Assembly (NCBI RefSeq): GCF_017114915.1
Contig: NZ_JAAUOE010000007.1
Span: 111,575-175,574 of the forward strand
Direction of reading: 5' to 3'
From: Pseudomonas frederiksbergensis
Lineage (GTDB): Bacteria; Pseudomonadota; Gammaproteobacteria; Pseudomonadales; Pseudomonadaceae
Length of the DNA: 64,000 bases
The notes under the pieces: generated by a model
What the model was told of the DNA's origin: nothing
Databases searched by the model: none
The model's input: the letters and a program-made list of their open reading frames with translations, nothing else
Translations under genes and position numbers: made by a program
Shown here: in pieces, positions 40,649-49,094 of the stretch
Layout: each line of letters opens with the position of its first letter
How positions within the stretch are numbered: position 1 is the first letter of the stretch

Positions 40649-40834
40649 AATAGGTATTGTCGGATGTCCTGAATGTTCGGGGCGGACGCTTTTCATGCCG
40701 CGCGCAATACAAGGCTTGCAACGGGTTGCAGCCAAGCGATGTGCAGGGCACAAGGCGCGAGCGCCTTCGATTTCATTGGAGAATGATCAGGACGTTGCTG
40801 GCAGGGCAGCAGACAGGCTCCGGTCTTCGCTTGA

Positions 40835-40945
40835 TTAGCGACGCCAGATATTGCTTTTGAAGATGGCCAGAATGGCCCGGGAACAGCTGTTGAGGTAGCT
40901 GTGGGAAGAGCTGATAGCAGAAAGGTGATAGTACATTTTAGACAT
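40835..40945 (-). CDS. Possible 36-residue leader peptide of the trpE-like unit
   Basis: An ORF starting MSKMYYHLSAISSS and ending FKSNIWRR, about 45 bases after a good promoter. It has three Tyr, one Phe and one Trp but no run of them, so it does not look like a classical trp leader. Ribosome site weak (ACTGGG). Confidence 0.3.
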   Translation of the reverse strand: MSKMYYHLSAISSSHSYLNSCSRAILAIFKSNIWRR

Positions 40946-40991
40946 CCCAGTCTTGGCTAAGCACTGCAAGGGTATGATCGGCAGTTCGGCG

Positions 40992-41020
40992 AAATTACCA
41001 GTGTGCCCCGGGGGTGTCAA
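40992..41020 (-). promoter_or_regulatory. Sigma70 promoter for the trpE-like transcription unit
   Basis: Minus strand TTGACA (41020-41015) and TAATTT (40997-40992) are exactly 17 bases apart. Transcription would begin near 40985, giving a leader of about 470 nt before the trpE-like ATG. Confidence 0.7.
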
Positions 41021-41534
41021 CTTCTGTGCGGATATTAATCTTTTATTAATTTCTCAGTGTCGAGGGGCCAAGAACTATCTGCGCATGTCGCGCGTGCCTT
41101 TAACAAGAAGCTCGTGCGCGCACGACTGTGGGATGGCGCAGCTGGGTCTTTGTAACTTCTGTCTCTAACGTAGCGGCCGTTGAGTTCCAGTAACCCATAG
41201 AACCTGAGCGGCTGAAATGAAAGAACGTCTAGAGACATTCAGGAAACGGTGCGATCCGATTCATCATGCCTATTGGACCGACGTCCTCAGCGACACCGCA
41301 CCGGCGGCATGGCGCCAGGAACACTTTCGAACCACCGTATCCCACGCTTTTTCTCCGTGAACCGAGCCTTCCTGACACAAGTGTATCTCTGTGTATCCAG
41401 GTTGTATGCCGAGACGGACTGTTTCTTTGTGGGCCGTTTTTGACACATCCGGGATACCTGATCGGCGTCAAATGAACCCCATCGAGACAGCACATGCCGT
41501 CTCACAGGATCACTCAACGTCTGGAGATGTCGTC
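41021..41534. other. Intergenic region without supported gene
   Basis: About 510 bp. Contains a 14-bp perfect palindrome TCGTGCGCGCACGA (41112-41125). Short ORFs on both strands lack ribosome sites and family features. Confidence 0.4.
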
Positions 41535-41798
41535 ATGAGCTGGAAGAACCTCAGCACCGCTTCATTGTTTGCCGTGCTCAGTCTTGGCGCCTTAGCGGCC
41601 AACGCCCAAGACAGCGTCAAATCTCACAGCTACATGTATGGCGATCACCTGGACATCGCCAAAGTGCTGTCGATCAACGAAGCATCGTCCTCGGGCTGTG
41701 GCGTCGTGGAGACTCGTATGACTTACCTCGACTCGCTCGGCAAGATCCAGTCTCTGAATGACAGCACGATTGCTCAAGATTGCGGCCAAGGCAGTTGA
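41535..41798 (+). CDS. DUF2790-family small periplasmic protein
   Basis: An 87-residue protein with a signal peptide (SLFAVLSLGALAANAQD) and the DUF2790 core: Y-x-Y-G-D-x-L-D-I-x-K-V-L and CGVVETRMTYLDS...L. GGAG eight bases before the ATG at 41535 decides the start. DUF2790 proteins are common in Pseudomonas, usually in several copies, and some are induced by copper or stress; their function is unknown. Stands alone, 133 bp upstream of an alpha/beta hydrolase. Confidence 0.85.
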   Translation: MSWKNLSTASLFAVLSLGALAANAQDSVKSHSYMYGDHLDIAKVLSINEASSSGCGVVETRMTYLDSLGKIQSLNDSTIAQDCGQGS

Positions 41799-41931
41799 TA
41801 GGTTGTGCAGGGCAGGCCGCCAACACTCCGGCTGACGGCCACGCTCGGCAGCATTACCAGGCGCGAGTACAGAACCGCGATTTTGTCTTCACGCGATTGG
41901 CTCAATAGTCCAACCCCCCAAGGAGTTCCCA

Positions 41932-42708
41932 ATGAAAAAAGTCATGGCCGCTCTGGCCTGCACCGCCAGCCTGATCATCGGTGCCAACGCGTCGGCGCAA
42001 ACTGAAAAACCTACAGTCGTTCTCGTGCACGGTGCCTTTGCCGATGCTTCGAGCTGGAATGGCGTGGTGAAGATCCTCGAAAAAGATGGTTACCCCGTTG
42101 TGGCCGCGGCCAATCCATTGCGCAGTGTGAAGAGCGATGGCGCTGCTGTTTCCGCATTGCTGGCAGGCATCAAGTCGCCTGTTGTTCTGGTCGGCCATTC
42201 CTACGGCGGCAACGTCATCAGCGAAGCGGCCAACGACCGTGCCAATGTAAAGGCACTTGTTTACGTCGCCGCCTTCGCACCCGAGGCGGGTGAAACCGTC
42301 GCCGGGCTAGCCGGCAAATTCCCGGGGAGTACCCTCGGCCCAGCCCTGGCGGCGCCGGTCGCGCTGGCTGATGGCGGCAAGGATTTGTACATCCGGCAGG
42401 ATAAGTTCCACGACCAGTTCGCCGCTGACGTCCCTGCCGCGCAGGCGGCATTGATGGCGGCGACTCAGCGCCCGGTCACCGAAGCGGCGCTGAACGAGCA
42501 GGCAGGTACACCAGCCTGGAAGCATATTCCGTCCTGGTACATCTATGGCGACAAGGACAAGAACATTCCACCGCAGGCCATGGAATTCATGGCCAAGCGG
42601 GCTGAGGCCAAGGCGGTGAAAGTCGTTAAAGGGGCTTCCCATGTCGTGATGGTTTCACATCCGGAGCCGGTAGCCCGACTGATTGAAAAAGCGGCTGCGG
42701 CGATGTGA
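41932..42708 (+). CDS. Periplasmic alpha/beta hydrolase
   Basis: A 258-residue hydrolase with signal peptide (MKKVMAALACTASLIIGANA, cleavage near ASAQ). Motifs: VHGAFADASSW (oxyanion), nucleophile S90 in VGHSYGG, acid in YGDKDKNIP and His in KGASHVVMVSHP. The HGAF(A/S)D...SSW pattern belongs to the salicylate-esterase/EstC-like group. Substrate unknown. Ends before a strong bidirectional terminator. Confidence 0.88.
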   Translation: MKKVMAALACTASLIIGANASAQTEKPTVVLVHGAFADASSWNGVVKILEKDGYPVVAAANPLRSVKSDGAAVSALLAGIKSPVVLVGHSYGGNVISEAANDRANVKALVYVAAFAPEAGETVAGLAGKFPGSTLGPALAAPVALADGGKDLYIRQDKFHDQFAADVPAAQAALMAATQRPVTEAALNEQAGTPAWKHIPSWYIYGDKDKNIPPQAMEFMAKRAEAKAVKVVKGASHVVMVSHPEPVARLIEKAAAAM

Positions 42709-42743
42709 TTCCTGCCCTTATTCAGGACGGGACAACAGCCATA

Positions 42744-42773
42744 AAAAAGGGCAGCTCAAAGCTGCCCTTTTCC
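42744..42773. terminator. Bidirectional terminator
   Basis: AAAAAGGGCAGCT pairs with AGCTGCCCTTTT around a tiny loop, between the hydrolase (plus) and formaldehyde dehydrogenase (minus). Confidence 0.9.
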
Positions 42774-42784
42774 CAACCTACTCC

Positions 42785-43984
42785 TTAGGCCGCGGTAAAC
42801 AGCTTGTGCGGATCCATGACGAATTTCTTCGGCGCCCCGGCATCGAACTCGTGGTAACCACGCGGCGCGTCGTCCAGGCTGATCACCTGCACGCCGACGA
42901 CCTCGGCAATGTTGATCCGGTCCCACATGATCGCCTGCATCAACTGACGGTTGTACTTCATCGTCGGGGTCTGGCCGGTGTGGAAGCTGTGGGACTTGGC
43001 CCAGCCGAGGCCGAAACGGATGTTCAGGCTGCCATGCTTGGCGGCTTTGTTGACCGCGCCCGGGTCTTCGGTGACATACAGACCGGGGATACCGATATTG
43101 CCGGCGACCCGCACCACACCCATCAGCGCGTTGAGCACATCGGCCGGGGCCTCGTGCTGCGCGCCGTCATGGCCGTGGCCACGGGCTTCGAAGCCGACCG
43201 CGTCGACCGCACAATCGACTTCCGGCTCACCGAGCAGATTGGCGATTTGCTCGTGCAGCGGAGTGTCCAGGGTCAGGTCGGCGATCTCGAAGCCCTGGGC
43301 CTTGGCATGCGCCAGACGCAGCGGATTGACATCGCCGACTATCACCACCGCCGCACCTAGCAGACGTGCGGAGGCGGCGGCAGCCAGTCCGACCGGACCG
43401 GCTCCGGCGATATACACCGTGCTGCCAGGGCCGACACCGGCGGTCACCGCGCCATGGTAGCCGGTCGGCAGGATATCGGAGAGGCAGGTCAGGTCGCGGA
43501 TTTTCTCCATTGCCTTGTCGCGGTCGGGCAGCTTCAGCAGGTTGAAGTCGGCATACGGCACCAGCACGTATTCGGCCTGGCCGCCGACCCAGTCGCCCAT
43601 GTCCACATAGCCATAGGCACCGCCGGGGCGCGCCGGGTTGACTGTCAAGCAGACGCCGGTGTGCTGTTCCTTGCAACTGCGACAACGGCCGCAGGCGACG
43701 TTGAACGGCACCGAGACCAGGTCACCGATCTGCACGTTTTCTACATCACGGCCCTTCTCGATCACCTCACCAGTAATTTCATGACCCAGCACCAGCCCGA
43801 CCTGGGCCGTGGTTCGGCCACGCACCATATGCTGGTCGGAGCCGCAGATATTGGTCGAGACCACGCGCAGGATCACGCCATGGTCAATGCGTTTGCCGCG
43901 CGGGTCTTCCATTTTCGGATAGGGGATGGTCTGCACTTCGACCTTTCCTGCGCCGAGATACACGACACCACGATTACCAGACAT
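42785..43984 (-). CDS. fdhA: Glutathione-independent formaldehyde dehydrogenase
   Basis: A 399-residue zinc-dependent MDR dehydrogenase of the P. putida FdhA type. Catalytic zinc motif NICGSDQHM, structural zinc cluster CGRCRSCKEQHTGVC, GHEITGEV, nucleotide-binding GAGPVGLAAAA, and family-specific LGWAKSHSFHTGQTP. It oxidises formaldehyde to formate with NAD and needs no glutathione. ATG 43984 follows GAGGTG; an 11-residue longer reading lacks a site. In this window formaldehyde could arise from demethylation of methoxylated aromatics (vanillate, ferulate), whose genes begin at 49 kb. Confidence 0.95.
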   Translation of the reverse strand: MSGNRGVVYLGAGKVEVQTIPYPKMEDPRGKRIDHGVILRVVSTNICGSDQHMVRGRTTAQVGLVLGHEITGEVIEKGRDVENVQIGDLVSVPFNVACGRCRSCKEQHTGVCLTVNPARPGGAYGYVDMGDWVGGQAEYVLVPYADFNLLKLPDRDKAMEKIRDLTCLSDILPTGYHGAVTAGVGPGSTVYIAGAGPVGLAAAASARLLGAAVVIVGDVNPLRLAHAKAQGFEIADLTLDTPLHEQIANLLGEPEVDCAVDAVGFEARGHGHDGAQHEAPADVLNALMGVVRVAGNIGIPGLYVTEDPGAVNKAAKHGSLNIRFGLGWAKSHSFHTGQTPTMKYNRQLMQAIMWDRINIAEVVGVQVISLDDAPRGYHEFDAGAPKKFVMDPHKLFTAA

Positions 43985-44428
43985 GTTTTCACCTCGCTTT
44001 GGTTGTTGTGAGAACACGGCCCTTGTACTGCGAAGGGTCGCGCGGCCTTACAGTGCGGCGGTATATGTCTTGCGTTTGCGCGTGAATGCAGATGGGTTGG
44101 AAGTCACCTTCCAACCACGCGTGATTAGCAGTCGTCGTATCGATCCTACGCTTGGTATCAGCACTCTGCGAGGGCGTTTAGTCGCAAGTCGGGCCCTACA
44201 AATCACCGCTACCGACCACCAGTAAGTCGCGAGCACTGCTTGCGCTCAATCACCAACCCCTTAGCCTTTTCGACGAGTAAATCGACCTGGTTGCCGTGTT
44301 TGCCTCATCAAAGCACAGTGATCAGAATGTTTTAATCAGTAAAAATGTTTTATTGACTAAAAAATAATACCGGGTAATTATTTCCCTGCATCTGCTTCCA
44401 CGCAGAGTCATTTTTCAGGGGCAACCCG
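43985..44428. other. Divergent regulatory region between fdhA and the hydrolase cassette
   Basis: About 440 bp without a gene. The left part is plain; the right part (from 44320) is AT-rich and holds the palindrome and promoter listed next. Confidence 0.5.
44332..44380 (+). promoter_or_regulatory. Palindromic operator overlapping a sigma70 promoter
   Basis: TTAATCAGTAAAA (44332-44344) and TTTTATTGACTAA (44348-44360) form an imperfect palindrome (11 of 13 positions). TTGACT (44353) and TAATTA (44375), 16 bases apart, give a promoter whose -35 lies inside it. A similar half-site occurs in front of the TetR gene (49051). Confidence 0.6.
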
Positions 44429-45691
44429 ATGAATCAGAACACCGTGCCGTTGCTGGCCAGTCTTTACATCGAGACGAGTGAATCGTCGCTCGACGGGCGC
44501 ATGACGCCTTTGCTGATGCAGGGTTTTCCGGCCGAACCGGAACGCCGCGTTACGTGGAACAACTGGATGCGTCCACCGTTCAATCAGTGGGGGTTCCGCA
44601 ATCTGGCGCGCCTGCGTCCCTCCATTGATGTGGAGGCGGGTGGCGGACCGGTCAGTGTCCTGAAGGAAGCACCGCAAGCGCTGGATGAACTGCACTTCGA
44701 CAGTGAATGTGGTCTGAGCGTCAGCGTCATCGATCACCTGGTAGCCAGTCAGACCGACGCCTTTTTGGTGATGCAGGGCGACACCGTGCTGTTCGAGCGT
44801 TACTTCAACGGCCAGCGTCCCCGGGACCGGCACGTCATGTTCTCGGTGACCAAGTCGCTGATCGGCACCCTGGGGGAGCAACTGGTCTGCGATGGCTTCC
44901 TCAATCCGCAATTGCCGGCGGCGTATTACGTGCCTGAACTGTTGGGCAGCGCATTTGGCGATGCCACGGTGCGCCAGCTGTTCGACATGGCTGTGGGCAT
45001 CGACTACAGCGAGGTCTATGACGATCCCTACTCCGAAAGTTCGCAGTACGGCTACGCCTGCGGTTTCCAGCCGGCACCTGCGCAGTACGCTCAGTTCGAG
45101 TCGCTGTATCAGTACTTGCCGTCGCTGAAAAAACGCGGCAACCACGGCGGCTTTTTCCATTACGTGACCGCCACCACCGAAGCCCTGGCCTGGGTCATGG
45201 AGCGTGCCTCGGGCAAGGCTTGCAATCAGTTGCTACAAGACATCTGGAGCCAGTTGGGATGTGAGCGCGACGGCTACTTCATGGCCGACCCTTGGGGCCG
45301 CAGCGTCGCCGGTGCCGGTTTCAACGCTACCTTGCGAGACATGGCGCGGTTCGGTCGGCTGCTGGCCAACGACGGCCGCCATAAGGGGCAGCAGTTGCTG
45401 TCGACCGAGACGGTTGCACGCATTTGCGTCGGGTCCGATCCGGTGATCTACGCCAAGAACTCCGAGTTCTCCAAATGGACCCCCGGCGCTTCCTACCGCA
45501 GCCAGTGGTACGTCTTCAACGACCACAGCCAGGCGACCATGGCCGGTGGTATCCACGGTCAATACCTGTTTGTCGACAAGCCGTCCGGCGTGGTGATCGT
45601 CAAGCAGTCATCGCTGACCGAGGCTGTCGGCCCATTCGATGCTGACAGCGTGCGCATGCTGCGTGCCATCGCCGCGCACCTGACTCACTGA
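44429..45691 (+). CDS. NylB-like serine hydrolase (beta-lactamase / 6-aminohexanoate-dimer hydrolase family)
   Basis: A 420-residue penicillin-binding-fold hydrolase without a signal peptide. The S-x-x-K catalytic pair is S139-K142 in FSVTKSLIG, and Y193 in GIDYSEVYDDP matches the second catalytic Tyr. Beyond the fold, the wording follows NylB (6-aminohexanoate-dimer hydrolase): NQWGF near the N-terminus, TDAFLVMQGDTVLFERYFNG, DRHVMFSVTKSL, VYDDPYSE, LAWVMERASG and GGIHGQYLFVD. Members also include esterases and amidases. As the first gene of a cassette with porin and PotF-like protein, cleavage of a linear amino-amide or ester is a reasonable inference. Confidence 0.85.
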   Translation: MNQNTVPLLASLYIETSESSLDGRMTPLLMQGFPAEPERRVTWNNWMRPPFNQWGFRNLARLRPSIDVEAGGGPVSVLKEAPQALDELHFDSECGLSVSVIDHLVASQTDAFLVMQGDTVLFERYFNGQRPRDRHVMFSVTKSLIGTLGEQLVCDGFLNPQLPAAYYVPELLGSAFGDATVRQLFDMAVGIDYSEVYDDPYSESSQYGYACGFQPAPAQYAQFESLYQYLPSLKKRGNHGGFFHYVTATTEALAWVMERASGKACNQLLQDIWSQLGCERDGYFMADPWGRSVAGAGFNATLRDMARFGRLLANDGRHKGQQLLSTETVARICVGSDPVIYAKNSEFSKWTPGASYRSQWYVFNDHSQATMAGGIHGQYLFVDKPSGVVIVKQSSLTEAVGPFDADSVRMLRAIAAHLTH

Positions 45692-45728
45692 AACGCCCCA
45701 TAACGACAAGAAATTTGCGTCCTATTCG

Positions 45729-45766
45729 CCTGGCTCGGCCAGGTGTTGGCGGCGCTTTGCGCCGCC
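45729..45766 (+). promoter_or_regulatory. Tandem hairpins between hydrolase and porin genes
   Basis: CCTGGC-tcg-GCCAGG (45729-45743) and GGCGGCGC-ttt-GCGCCGCC (45748-45766) lie in the intergenic mRNA. No T run follows, so processing or differential stability is more likely than termination. Confidence 0.5.
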
Positions 45767-45808
45767 ATTCACTGCCCTGTAACAACAATAATCACACAGG
45801 AGCTTCAT

Positions 45809-47146
45809 ATGGTTTTCATGACGCGTTTCTCTCGAGCGCTCTTGGCGGTCGGTTTACCCCTGACCACCCAAGTCGCGCTGGCGGGCTACACCTTCGAGGA
45901 CGGCAACCTCAAGGGTGAGGTCAACCTCACCGCCGGTGGGGCGACTCTTTCCACCCGTAACGTCAACTTCGGCAGCGGCCGCGTCGATGCGCGCAGCGGT
46001 AAGAATGGCGGCACGAAAATCGACTGGCAGGAGTTCTACGTCAAGCCCGGCGTCAAGCTGGAATACGCCCTGCAGCCAGACTTCAGCCTGCTGGCCGGTG
46101 GCTCGCTGGTGGCAGCGACCACCTTCGGCGATGGCGATGCCGGCGGCTTCACTCGCAGCTCTGATGGTGACGTGGCCACCGAAGAACTCTACGGCGGTTT
46201 CCGGGCTGGGGAGTGGACGCTCACTGCCGGCCGTCAGAATTACATGATCGGTACCGGCTTCATTGTCATGGACGGTAACCTCGACCAACTCAATGACGGC
46301 GCCTACTGGCTCGGCCCCAGAACCGCCTTCAAGGATTCGGCCGTCCTGGCCTGGGATCATGGCGCGTTGAAGACCCAGGCCTTCACCTTGCGAGTCGACG
46401 ACGATCTGGGTGACTTCCGCATGACCGGCGCTAACCTGGATTACAACCTCGACGATCAGGTGACGCTGGGGGCCATGGCGATGAAGGTCGACGCGCTGGG
46501 GCCCAAGGGCAGCACTTTCCCTCGACACCGGGACGGGATGCAGGTGTACAACGTGCGTGCGTTGAAGGCCAAAGTACCGGGCGTGCCGGACCTGACCCTG
46601 AATGCCGAATTCGCCGTGGAGCGGGTCAGTGGTGAGGGCGTGGATTACGATGCCAACGCCTGGTACGGCCAGGCGGATTACGCCTTTAACACGTTGCCGC
46701 TGACCCCGGTGATCGGCTATCGCTACGCCAGTTTTTCCGGCGACGACAACCTCGCCGACAACCGGCAAAAAGCCTGGGAGTCATTGAGCAAGGGCTTCGT
46801 CGACTGGAGCACCTGGCTGGTGGGGGATGTCGTCGGCAACTACCTGCTGTTCAACAGCAACGAGAACGTTCAACAGTTCTCGCTCAAGACCCACCTCAAT
46901 CAGACGCTGACCCTCGGCGCGATCCACTATCAGTTCTGGCTGGACGAGAAAAACTACATGGGTGCGCCGGTCAGTGATCGGCGATTTGCGGATGAGAGTG
47001 TGGTTTTCCTCGACTGGACCCCGACGCCGTCGTTCTATACGTCGCTCTCCTATAACTGGGTCAAGCCGCTGGCCGCCGCCAAGCAGGTGTTCGGCGATGA
47101 CCAGAAATTCAGCGCGCTGGAACTGTACTTCACCTACCGCTATTAA
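45809..47146 (+). CDS. Outer-membrane beta-barrel porin
   Basis: A 445-residue protein with signal peptide (ALLAVGLPLTTQVALA) and the alternating pattern and terminal aromatic residue (LYFTYRY) of outer-membrane barrels. It resembles the alginate-export/OprD-like superfamily in its Asp/Arg-rich strands but I do not recognise a named porin. AGGAG six bases before ATG 45809 fixes the start. Second gene of the NylB-like cassette; a substrate-specific channel for the hydrolase substrate or its products is inferred. Confidence 0.8.
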   Translation: MVFMTRFSRALLAVGLPLTTQVALAGYTFEDGNLKGEVNLTAGGATLSTRNVNFGSGRVDARSGKNGGTKIDWQEFYVKPGVKLEYALQPDFSLLAGGSLVAATTFGDGDAGGFTRSSDGDVATEELYGGFRAGEWTLTAGRQNYMIGTGFIVMDGNLDQLNDGAYWLGPRTAFKDSAVLAWDHGALKTQAFTLRVDDDLGDFRMTGANLDYNLDDQVTLGAMAMKVDALGPKGSTFPRHRDGMQVYNVRALKAKVPGVPDLTLNAEFAVERVSGEGVDYDANAWYGQADYAFNTLPLTPVIGYRYASFSGDDNLADNRQKAWESLSKGFVDWSTWLVGDVVGNYLLFNSNENVQQFSLKTHLNQTLTLGAIHYQFWLDEKNYMGAPVSDRRFADESVVFLDWTPTPSFYTSLSYNWVKPLAAAKQVFGDDQKFSALELYFTYRY

Positions 47147-47185
47147 GTGCCGCGAGCCTTCGCGGCCGCGCAGGAGTGCTTCACC

Positions 47186-48289
47186 ATGAACACGTTTTTG
47201 CGTAACACCTTGCTGGGTGCTGTGGTTTCGTTGCTGGCCAGCGGTTTGTGCCTGGCTGAAGAGCGCACGGTGCGGATCTACAACTGGATCGAATACCTGC
47301 CACCTGAGGTGCTCAAGAGCTTCCAGGAGGAAACGGGTATCCGTCCGGTCTACGACGTTTTTGACAGTGTCGAAACCCTGGAGTCCAAACTGCTGACCGG
47401 CAATTCCGGGTATGACGTGGTGTACCCGGGCAGCGCCAACCTGAGTCACTTGATCGCTGCCGGTGCCGTCCAGCCACTGGACCGCAGCCAGCTGCCGAAC
47501 TGGCAGCACCTGGACCCGGAGTTCATGAAAACCCTGGAAGCAGCGGGTGACACGGGCAACCGCTACGCGGCACCGTATCTGTGGGGCACCACGTTGATCG
47601 GCTACAACGTCGACAAGGTTCAGCAAGTCCTGGGCGCCAATGTGCAGATGAACACCTGGGACATGATCTTCAAGGAAGAGAATCTCGCCAAACTCGCCAG
47701 TTGCGGTGTCGGTTTCCTCGACGCGGCCAACGAAATCGTGCCCATCGCCTTGCACTACAAGGGCCTCGACCCCAACAGCCAGAAGCGCGAGGACTACCCG
47801 CAGGCCCAGGCGGCGATGATGAAGATTCGCCCGCACATCACCTACTTCAACTCCTCACGCTACGGCATGGACCTGGCCAACGGTGACATTTGCGTAGCCG
47901 TCGGCTGGTCGGGTGGCGTGGCGCTGGCCAAGCAACTGGCCGATGCTGCCGGCAAGGGCGTCAAGGTGGAGATGGCGTTACCCAAGGAAGGTGCGCCGAT
48001 GTGGTCGGACGTGATGATGGTGCCGGCCAACGCTCCCCATACCAAAGAGGCCTATGAGTTCATCAACTACATCCTGCGCCCTGACGTCATTGCCCGGATC
48101 AGCAACAAGATCGGTTACCCCAATTCAAACAAGGACGCCACCGCGCTGGTGAACGCCGACATCCGTAATAACCCCAACATGTATGTGCCGGACGAAGCGC
48201 GCAAAACCCTGTTCGCTTTGCAGCCCATGCCGGCAGCCGTGGAGCGGATCCGCACCCGCACCTGGACCAGCATCAAGACCAATCGCTGA
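47186..48289 (+). CDS. Periplasmic polyamine-type binding protein (PotF/SpuD-like)
   Basis: A 367-residue extracellular solute-binding protein with signal peptide (LLGAVVSLLASGLCLA). The N-terminus VRIYNWIEYLPPEVLKSFQEETGI and the DVVYPGSANLSHLIAAGA and CVAVGWSGG segments match PotD/PotF/SpuD proteins, which bind putrescine or spermidine through Trp and acidic residues. No cognate permease or ATPase is in the window, so it must use an importer encoded elsewhere or act as sensor. Third gene of the cassette; a linear amine or amino acid released by the NylB-like enzyme would fit. Confidence 0.85.
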   Translation: MNTFLRNTLLGAVVSLLASGLCLAEERTVRIYNWIEYLPPEVLKSFQEETGIRPVYDVFDSVETLESKLLTGNSGYDVVYPGSANLSHLIAAGAVQPLDRSQLPNWQHLDPEFMKTLEAAGDTGNRYAAPYLWGTTLIGYNVDKVQQVLGANVQMNTWDMIFKEENLAKLASCGVGFLDAANEIVPIALHYKGLDPNSQKREDYPQAQAAMMKIRPHITYFNSSRYGMDLANGDICVAVGWSGGVALAKQLADAAGKGVKVEMALPKEGAPMWSDVMMVPANAPHTKEAYEFINYILRPDVIARISNKIGYPNSNKDATALVNADIRNNPNMYVPDEARKTLFALQPMPAAVERIRTRTWTSIKTNR

Positions 48290-48297
48290 TCATCGTG

Positions 48298-48319
48298 GCC
48301 CGGCGTCGTGACGCCGGGC
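48298..48319. terminator. GC-rich hairpin between convergent genes
   Basis: GCCCGGCGTC-gt-GACGCCGGGC, perfect, between the PotF-like gene and the TetR gene. No T run, so efficiency is uncertain. Confidence 0.5.
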
Positions 48320-48376
48320 TCGCCAGCAACGACGCGCCTCGGCTATGGCAGCAAGCCAGTCTGGAGACTGGCGTTC

Positions 48377-48988
48377 TCAGGCCCGCATTCCGTAAAAGAG
48401 CAGTTCAGTGATACGCCTTACCTGGGCGGAGTGTGACTCGATATCCGGCTGTTCCTGGTTGACCAGTCTGAACAACAGCAGGTGTGAGTAGTCGTTCAAC
48501 AGGAAGGCGGCCAGGTCGACGTTGAGGTCGGCGCGCAGTTTGCCGGCCTGCTGCAGTTCTCTGAGCAACCCGCTGATTTCGGCCCTGAGCGCATCGTTCA
48601 TGGCCCGATAACCTTCGGGCAGTCCGTTATCACCACCAAACAGAATCAACGGCAGCAGTTCACGCCAGAGGCTGGGGTGCATGACTTCCAGGGCGTAACC
48701 GGTCAGCAGACGTTCCAGGTAGCACAGGGCCTCGACCGGATCTTCTATTTCAGGAATCTGACTGCGGGTGTCCTTGAGGGCGCGCTGGTCGGCCTCGTGG
48801 AGGATTTCCAGGATGATTTCCTGTTTGTTGCCGAAGTACTTGAACACGGTGGGCGCCGATACCCCAGCCTGGCTGGCGATCTGTTCGATGGTGGTGTTCT
48901 GGAAACCTTGACGCTCGAACAGTTCGATCGCCGCCTTGCTGATGGCTTGGCGTCGTTCGACTTTCTGGCGTTCACGCAGTCCGCTCAC
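48377..48988 (-). CDS. TetR-family repressor
   Basis: A 203-residue TetR. The N-terminal helix-turn-helix is clear (AIELFERQGFQNTTIEQIASQAGVSAPTVFKYFGNKQEII), followed by an all-helical ligand domain. It converges on the PotF-like gene. A palindrome with half-site TTAATCGAGTAAAA lies about 65 bp upstream and resembles the one before the NylB-like gene, suggesting the repressor controls itself and the cassette. Ligand unknown. Confidence 0.92.
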   Translation of the reverse strand: MSGLRERQKVERRQAISKAAIELFERQGFQNTTIEQIASQAGVSAPTVFKYFGNKQEIILEILHEADQRALKDTRSQIPEIEDPVEALCYLERLLTGYALEVMHPSLWRELLPLILFGGDNGLPEGYRAMNDALRAEISGLLRELQQAGKLRADLNVDLAAFLLNDYSHLLLFRLVNQEQPDIESHSAQVRRITELLFYGMRA

Positions 48989-49050
48989 GGGAGATCCTTG
49001 TCGCTATGAATAAAGGGGGCGCCTGTCGCCCAATCATTCATGCAAAATAC

Positions 49051-49079
49051 TTAATCGAGTAAAACTTTTAAAGCGATAA
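49051..49079 (-). promoter_or_regulatory. Candidate operator before the TetR gene
   Basis: TTAATCGAGTAAAA (49051-49064) followed by CTTTTAAAGCGATAA forms an imperfect palindrome in the TetR 5' region; compare TTAATCAGTAAAA at 44332. Confidence 0.5.
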
Positions 49080-49094
49080 TTTCTTTAGTGCGAA

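Noticed and set aside
40835..40945. Classical trp leader peptide for the trpE-like gene
   Set aside because: It has one Trp codon only, no consecutive Trp codons and no downstream terminator with a T run.
41112..41125. 14-bp palindrome TCGTGCGCGCACGA as a regulator site
   Set aside because: Such GC palindromes are expected by chance in this composition and no promoter or regulator gene is next to it.
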